Assembly (NCBI GenBank): GCA_014841595.1
Contig: JACYUE010000005.1
Location: forward strand, 62,001-126,000
DNA: 64,000 nucleotides
Source of the DNA: Oxalobacteraceae sp. CFBP 8761
Lineage (GTDB): Bacteria; Pseudomonadota; Gammaproteobacteria; Burkholderiales; Burkholderiaceae_D
Direction: 5' to 3'
The notes below the pieces were generated by a model that was not told the DNA's origin, did not search any database, and was given only the letters and a program-made list of their open reading frames with translations. Below are positions 57,351 through 64,000 of the stretch, piece after piece (within the stretch, counting starts at the first letter, position 1; every line of letters begins with the position of its first letter). The position numbers and the translations under genes were made by a program.

Positions 57351-57427
57351 GGAGTGGTAGTTCAGTTGGTTAGAATACCGGCCTGTCACGCCGGGGGTCG
57401 CGGGTTCGAGCCCCGTCCGCTCCGCCA
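57351..57427 (+). tRNA. tRNA-Asp (anticodon GUC)
   Basis: 77 nt: acceptor GGAGTGG paired with CCGCTCC, D-arm TAGTTCAGTTGGTTAGAATA, anticodon stem CCGGC/GCCGG with loop CTGTCAC, T-arm GCGGGTTCGAGCCCCGT and encoded GCCA. It lies 40 bp after tRNA-Val and before a shared terminator. Confidence 0.96.
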
Positions 57428-57439
57428 GCATCACTGAAG

Positions 57440-57472
57440 AAGGGTCCGATTCGTCGGGCCCTTTTTCTTTTT
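57440..57472 (+). terminator. Terminator of the tRNA pair
   Basis: AAGGGTCCGA and TCGGGCCCTT pair around a UUCG tetraloop (57440-57463), followed by a T-rich run. The TTCG loop makes it especially stable. Confidence 0.9.
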
Positions 57473-57512
57473 CTGCGCGCGTTTGCGTGACGGCTTGCAC
57501 ACCGCTGCCACG

Positions 57513-58664
57513 TTACGCCCGCTTGCGCATCAACTCCCCGATTTCCACCCGATCCCGCCCCGCGCGCTTGGCCGCATACAGTGCATGGTCGGCACGCGCC
57601 ATGGCCCCACCCAGATCTTCGTGCGGATCGAGCACCACGACGCCGATGCTGACCGTCATCCGGTAGGTCGGACCGCTGGTGATGACCGTCGCTTCGCGGA
57701 TCGCCCGACGCAACCGCTCGGCAGCCTGCACCGCCGCATCGAGATCGGCCCCGGGCAGCAGCAGCGCGAATTCTTCGCCACCCACGCGGCCGATCGTTTC
57801 GTGTTCGCGCAGGAGTTGCCGTATGGTGCGTGCAAATACCACCAGCGCCTCGTCGCCGGAAGCATGGCCCCAGCGGTCATTGATTTGCTTGAAGTGGTCG
57901 ATGTCGATCATCAGGAGGCCCAGGCCGGTACGCTGACGCTGGGCCAGCAGGCGCGCGCCGTCGGCCTGTTCAAGAAATGCGTGGCGGTTTGGCAATCCTG
58001 TCAGGGAATCGGTCGTGGCCAGCTTCGCCATCCGGCTGTCGTCCTTCTGCTTGCACAGCAACAAAAAGCCGAAGCCGTTGACGATCATGAGCACGTAGCC
58101 CGTCAGGTACGCCACCTGCTGGGCAGCGCTGTGGTCGAGCGGGCCCTTGTTCAGCCATCCCGAAACGACCCAGACGGCGACAGCCGTGGCGAACAGCGCG
58201 TCGTTGATGCCGATGATCCGCTGCAGCAGCGACGCGCTGCGCCGGCGCAGCAGCGCCCACGCCATGGCAGCGGCGAAGAACGCCACCACGACACCCACGA
58301 GTACACTGAGCTGAACGTGACTGGCCCCACGCACTGCGCCCGCCAGCACGATGGCAGAAGACAACAGCGTGATCGGCAGCAGCACCCGGCCCCAGCGTGC
58401 GAAGCCGAAGAACACGCAATACGCCGCCATTTCAAGGGACATGGCGAGAATCCAGACGAGGCCCTCCAGGCCGACGATCAGCGGCAGGCCCAGTACCGGA
58501 CTGGCCCAACCGATCAGCTGGCTCACGCCCATGCCAAGCCGCGCCCACATCCACAGGCGCAGCCCGGCACTGGGCGCGGCGCCGTGGGTGTATCCCGCCA
58601 TCAGAATCGCAAAGCCGACGTTGCCGATGCCGAGTGCAAGAAGAAAAGTCTGTATATCAATCAC
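57513..58664 (-). CDS. Membrane GGDEF diguanylate cyclase
   Basis: 383 residues from a GTG start at 58664, preferred over the open-frame Met at 58742 because AAGGACAG lies just upstream and the product then opens with its first membrane helix (IDIQTFLLALGIGNVGF). Six or seven helices fill the first 200 residues, a sensor of unknown ligand, followed by a GGDEF domain with GGEEF (VGGEEFALLLPG) and the SIGVVVLD block. No I-site RxxD is obvious. It should make cyclic di-GMP in response to a membrane or soluble signal. Confidence 0.9.
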   Translation of the reverse strand: MIDIQTFLLALGIGNVGFAILMAGYTHGAAPSAGLRLWMWARLGMGVSQLIGWASPVLGLPLIVGLEGLVWILAMSLEMAAYCVFFGFARWGRVLLPITLLSSAIVLAGAVRGASHVQLSVLVGVVVAFFAAAMAWALLRRRSASLLQRIIGINDALFATAVAVWVVSGWLNKGPLDHSAAQQVAYLTGYVLMIVNGFGFLLLCKQKDDSRMAKLATTDSLTGLPNRHAFLEQADGARLLAQRQRTGLGLLMIDIDHFKQINDRWGHASGDEALVVFARTIRQLLREHETIGRVGGEEFALLLPGADLDAAVQAAERLRRAIREATVITSGPTYRMTVSIGVVVLDPHEDLGGAMARADHALYAAKRAGRDRVEIGELMRKRA

Positions 58665-58907
58665 TGCCTGTCCTTGAAAAGGCACTTGCACCCGCCTCGC
58701 CTCACCGCGCGCGGCTTTACAAAAAAACCACTTATGTTGCATTATGGAATTATGTTACACGTTTTTTAATACAGGCGAGCGCACGCTTGACCTGCCTTAT
58801 GGACGCGCCGCCACACCGCCGCGCGCACGCGACGCTTTTTGATGCGTGGCAGCATCCGATCGCGGATAATCAAACAGACAACAGACCGCACCACCCTGGA
58901 GCACGCC

Positions 58908-59393
58908 TTGATTTTTCGTTTTCTCAAACCCCCGCGCATGTCGCCGCGCCTGCATCGGCTCAAGAGCTCATCGCTGTTTGCGGCGCTCACGCCGCTGGAA
59001 CTGAAGATCGTCGATGGCTTGCTGCACGAGCGCCGCTATTTAAAAGACGAAATCATGTTCGACGAGGGCGAAGAGGGCCAGGCGCTGTATCTGTTGATGA
59101 GCGGCCGGGTGCGCATCAGCCGCCTGCACGAGGGCATGACGCAGGTCGTGGCCGAGCTCGAGCCGGGCGGCTTTTTTGGCGACCTGGCGCTGCTCGACAA
59201 TTCGCCCCGCAATGCCCAGGCACGCGCCCTCGAGCCATGCGAAGTGGCCGTGTTCTTCCGCGCCGACTTCCTGGGCCTGATGGAAACCGACGCCGTCATC
59301 GGCTACAAGATCTCGCTGGCACTGGCGCGCCACATTGGCCTGCGCCTGCGTGAATGGATGGGCACCGGCCGGCCACAGCTGGAAGCGTTGTGA
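58908..59393 (+). CDS. Cyclic-nucleotide-binding domain protein
   Basis: 161 residues from a TTG start at 58908 with GGAG 6 bp upstream; an ATG at 58938 is the alternative, and the Met at 58839 has no ribosome site. A single cNMP/Crp-type beta-roll is seen: LFAALTPLELKIVDGL, FDEGEEGQALYLLMSGRV, and the phosphate-cassette-like GGFFGDLALLDNSPRNAQARA. There is no DNA-binding helix-turn-helix, so it is not a Crp-type regulator; it may sense a nucleotide and act on a partner. The stop overlaps the next gene's GTG start, which suggests a functional link to the transporter. Confidence 0.85.
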   Translation: MIFRFLKPPRMSPRLHRLKSSSLFAALTPLELKIVDGLLHERRYLKDEIMFDEGEEGQALYLLMSGRVRISRLHEGMTQVVAELEPGGFFGDLALLDNSPRNAQARALEPCEVAVFFRADFLGLMETDAVIGYKISLALARHIGLRLREWMGTGRPQLEAL

Positions 59394-60586
59394 GCACCCA
59401 CCTCGACCCTGCCCACGGCCCCGAGCGCGCCGGCCCGGTCGTCTGGACCGGCATCATCGGCGGCACCTGCCTGCTGCTGCTCGTCGTCCAGAAGCTGCTG
59501 TGGCTGGCCCTGCCCTTCATCTTCGGCGCCGTCCTGTATTACATCCTGCTGGGCCCGATGCAGCGCATGGTGCGCGCGGGCTTTGGCCGCAACGCTGCCG
59601 CGCTGTGGGTCTGCACGCTGTTCTTTACACTGACCGCGCTGGCGCTGACGGCCGCCATGGCCTGGGGCGACGGCCCTGAAGAAGATTCATGGGAAGCGAC
59701 GATCAGCCTGTACCTCGACGGTGGCGTCGCCTTCGTACGCAATTCGATGGGTTTGCTGGAAGCGAAATTCCCGCTGCTGGCCGAGATGCGCCTGACGTCG
59801 ACCGTCAATCGCGCGTTCACCAACTACACCAGCGACTTCGCGCAGAACCACCTGGGCGACATCGTCGTGGGCATCGTGACCTGGGTGCCGTCGCTGTTCC
59901 TGGCGCCATTTCTCAGCTTCTTCCTGCTGCGCGACGGTGTGCGCTTCAAGAAGTTCCTGGCGCGCGCGGTGCCGAACGCCTACTTCGAACCGGCGCTGTA
60001 CCTGCTGCACGAAGTCGACCAGACCGCGCGCCGCTACTTCGAAGGCCTGCTCAAGCTGACGGTGCTCGACACGATCGTGCTGGCGCTGGGCCTGTGGATC
60101 ATCGGCGTGTCCTCGCCCCTGCTGCTGGGCCTGATCTCGGCGGTGCTGGCCTGGGTGCCGTTCGTCGGCTCGATCGCCGGCTGCGCGCTGGTCGTCATCG
60201 TCGCCTCGACCGATGCGCCGGGCAACCCGCTGATGGCCTATGGCGCCATTGGCGTGTTCGTGCTGGTGCGCCTGCTGGACGACTTCATCTTCATGCCGGC
60301 CACGCTGGGCCGCAGCCTGCACATCCATCCGCTGGTCACAGTGCTGATGATCTTTGTCGGCGGCATGCTGGCGGGCGTGGTGGGACTGATGCTGGTGCTG
60401 CCGCTGCTGGGCGTGGTGATGGTGATTGGCGAGACGCTGGGCGTCCTGGTCACGCACCCGCGCCTGCGGGCGCGGCACCGCTATGCCAATTCGCTGCGCA
60501 CACGACAGGCCAGCATGGACCTGGACATCGCGCGCGAACGGCGCGGGGCGCCAACGCCGAATGCGAAACTGAAGACCAAACCGTAA
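59390..60586 (+). CDS. AI-2E/YdiK/PerM-family transporter
   Basis: 398 residues from a GTG start at 59390 that overlaps the preceding stop (GTGA). About eight helices follow the PerM plan: two pairs at the N-terminus, a long periplasmic part, then FEGLLKLTVLDTIVLALGLWIIGVSSPLLLGLISAVLAWVPFVGS and DDFIFMPATLGRSLHIHPLVTVLMIFVGGMLAGVVGLML. Families of this name include the E. coli AI-2 exporter TqsA, but most members have unknown cargo. The overlap with a cyclic-nucleotide-binding gene is unusual. A terminator follows 20 bp later. Confidence 0.85.
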   Translation: MSTHLDPAHGPERAGPVVWTGIIGGTCLLLLVVQKLLWLALPFIFGAVLYYILLGPMQRMVRAGFGRNAAALWVCTLFFTLTALALTAAMAWGDGPEEDSWEATISLYLDGGVAFVRNSMGLLEAKFPLLAEMRLTSTVNRAFTNYTSDFAQNHLGDIVVGIVTWVPSLFLAPFLSFFLLRDGVRFKKFLARAVPNAYFEPALYLLHEVDQTARRYFEGLLKLTVLDTIVLALGLWIIGVSSPLLLGLISAVLAWVPFVGSIAGCALVVIVASTDAPGNPLMAYGAIGVFVLVRLLDDFIFMPATLGRSLHIHPLVTVLMIFVGGMLAGVVGLMLVLPLLGVVMVIGETLGVLVTHPRLRARHRYANSLRTRQASMDLDIARERRGAPTPNAKLKTKP

Positions 60587-60606
60587 CGGACAACATTGCA
60601 CCACCG

Positions 60607-60641
60607 AAAAAAAACCGGCGCCCCAGGCGCCGGTTTTTTTT
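60607..60641. terminator. Bidirectional terminator between the transporter and ygiQ
   Basis: AAAACCGGCGCC and GGCGCCGGTTTT pair around a CCA loop, with A-run before and T-run after, so it can stop both the plus-strand transporter and the minus-strand radical SAM gene. Confidence 0.92.
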
Positions 60642-60657
60642 ATCCCGTCGATCGTGT

Positions 60658-62937
<2,280 letters not shown>

Positions 62938-63043
62938 TGCCCGGCATTGTACCGGAAAACCATTTACGGAGCATGGAAGGCCCCGAAAAATGGCTTAAAA
63001 TCAATGACTTGTGGCTATTAGCCTACTATTTCAGCAGCGCAGG

Positions 63044-63328
63044 TCAAATGCCCATGTTCGACAGGATCTGACCCAGTTCGCGCAAGCCGTGCTCGACGCG
63101 CGGGTGGCGGGCGGCAAAACTGGCTGCCAGCTCCTGCGTGCGCGAGCCCAGGCCATAGGTATTTGCATCGAGCTGCTGCTCGGCGCGGCGTTCGAGGACT
63201 TTCTCGATGTCGCCATCGAGCTGGCGCAGCAGCGTTTCCAGTTCGACATCGGTGTCACCGGTTTCCTGCAGTTCGCGGTGCAGGGCTTTCAGGCGTGCCT
63301 TCAGGTCGGCATCGTGTTCGGGTTGCAT
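63044..63328 (-). CDS. DUF4404 family protein
   Basis: 94 residues from ATG 63328 (GGAG upstream); the frame reaches 63388 without a better start. The product is almost all helix: ADLKARLKALHRELQET and LETLLRQLDGDIEKVLERR heptads suggest a coiled coil, ending HGLRELGQILSNMGI. This matches the small proteobacterial DUF4404 family, whose role is unknown. It lies between ygiQ and the M3 peptidase. Confidence 0.82.
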   Translation of the reverse strand: MQPEHDADLKARLKALHRELQETGDTDVELETLLRQLDGDIEKVLERRAEQQLDANTYGLGSRTQELAASFAARHPRVEHGLRELGQILSNMGI

Positions 63329-63409
63329 CGTGGTCTCCGTGGATTGGTCGATTTCATTGTAAGGCATGGAGGGCGTAGGAGAGAACACGGCCGTGCGGGG
63401 AGCGAAATG

Positions 63410-63442
63410 AACAGGGGCCCCCGCCTGCGCGGGAGCCCCTGT
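63410..63442 (-). terminator. Hairpin after the M3 peptidase
   Basis: AACAGGGGC and GCCCCTGTT form a 9-bp stem with GC-rich inner pairing, past the peptidase stop. The T-run on the minus strand is poor. Its outer arms resemble the merR-flanking terminators. Confidence 0.55.
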
Positions 63443-63464
63443 TGTTCGGCAACGCGCGATGCCG

Positions 63465-64000
63465 TTAATTACCCGTCAACCCACGACGCTCCAGCAGCGG
63501 CTTGATATCCGCATCCTTGCCGCGGAAATTACGGTACATCTGCATCGCGTCCAGCGTGCCGCCACGCGACAGCAGCGTCTTGCGGAAATGGTCGCCGTTC
63601 TTGCGCGTCAGGCCGCCATTGGCCTTGAACCACTCGACCGTGTCGGCGTCGAGCTTTTCGGCCCACAGGTAGCCGTAGTAACCGGCCGAGTAACCGCCCG
63701 AGAACGTGTGCGAGAAGTACGTGCTGCGATAACGCGGCGGCACCAGGGCGAAGTCAACGCCGGCCTTCTTGAGTGCCTGCGCTTCGAACGCCAGCACATC
63801 GGTCGGGATCTGGTTCGGCGCCAGCTGGTGCCAGGCCTGGTCCAGCAGCGCAGCGGCCAGGTACTCGGTGGTGCGGAAGCCTTCGTTGAACTGCGACGAT
63901 GCCTGCACCTTGTCCAGCAGTGCTTTCGGCATCGGCTCGCCAGTCTGGTAATGCTTGGCGTAGTTGGCCAGCACTTCCGGCCAGGCCATCCACATCTCGT
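63465..64000 (-). CDS. dcp: M3 family metallopeptidase, C-terminal part (cut by window edge)
   Basis: The frame continues past the right edge; about 178 residues are visible, beginning with Glu-Met-Trp just inside the window. The zinc-site HExxH lies outside. What is seen matches the end of peptidyl-dipeptidase Dcp or oligopeptidase A: WPEVLANYAKHYQTGEPMP, the substrate Tyr segment YFSHTFSGGYSAGYYGYLWAE, and the final FRGKDADIKPLLERRGL. Such enzymes trim peptides in the cytoplasm or periplasm. Dcp is the better fit by eye, but the missing part would decide. Confidence 0.88.
   Translation of the reverse strand, partial: EMWMAWPEVLANYAKHYQTGEPMPKALLDKVQASSQFNEGFRTTEYLAAALLDQAWHQLAPNQIPTDVLAFEAQALKKAGVDFALVPPRYRSTYFSHTFSGGYSAGYYGYLWAEKLDADTVEWFKANGGLTRKNGDHFRKTLLSRGGTLDAMQMYRNFRGKDADIKPLLERRGLTGN

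Overview
The window looks like chromosomal DNA of a high-GC betaproteobacterium, most likely Oxalobacteraceae (Massilia, Duganella or a relative). The reasons are the gene content (GTP-type PEP carboxykinase, a Pha/Mrp antiporter with fused A and B subunits, kynU-kynA, RdgC, several TonB-dependent receptors next to glycoside hydrolases), CTG-N10-CAG LexA boxes, and the codon bias. No insertion sequence, prophage, CRISPR array or plasmid function was seen. Both window edges cut a gene: a TonB receptor on the left and an M3 peptidase on the right.

Layout. (1) 1-6540: the end of a TonB receptor, then an operon of GH1 beta-glucosidase, MFS transporter and a GH9 glucanase fused to a complete UPF0303/HbpS-like domain; together a beta-glucan or cellodextrin locus. 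(2) 6516-9307: a membrane hybrid histidine kinase and an Ala/Thr-rich protein of unknown role. (3) 9308-15811: a structured leader and the six-gene mrp (pha) Na+(K+)/H+ antiporter operon. (4) 15812-24848: a gluconate and polysaccharide locus (gntK, TonB receptor, gntP, a double beta-helix exported protein, a ThuA-like protein) behind two LacI-type palindromes. (5) 24989-34064: a cobalamin riboswitch leading an operon of an exported, membrane-anchored CobN-like chelatase, a MotA/TolQ/ExbB protein, a DUF2149 protein, a TonB receptor and a PepSY membrane protein. (6) 34189-36779: kynureninase, tryptophan 2,3-dioxygenase and a VOC protein. (7) 36927-48821: DNA repair and central metabolism (ssb and uvrA divergent around a LexA box, a MerR-TipAS regulator, pckG, a 2-hydroxyacid dehydrogenase, an unknown protein, an asparaginase-like protein, rdgC, dinB with a LexA box). 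(8) 48899-56859: an exported acetamidase/formamidase, two tandem paralogous S8 proteases and a TonB receptor. (9) 57235-64000: tRNA-Val and tRNA-Asp, a GGDEF protein, a cNMP-binding protein overlapping an AI-2E family transporter, a YgiQ radical SAM protein, a DUF4404 protein and the end of an M3 peptidase.

The strongest candidate for a poorly described system is region 5. Cytoplasmic CobN is normally driven by the AAA+ pair CobS/CobT. Here the CobN-like protein has a signal peptide and a C-terminal membrane anchor, so it should act in the periplasm where there is no ATP, and it is encoded with a two-gene stator-like pair. The DUF2149 partner has an ExbD-like LVDVMLV segment with an Asp at the start of its membrane helix. 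I infer a proton-motive-force-driven periplasmic tetrapyrrole or corrinoid chelatase/dechelatase, fed by the operon's own outer-membrane receptor and controlled by vitamin B12. The gene set resembles the Bacteroides Hmu haem system, but the riboswitch points to cobalt or corrinoid.
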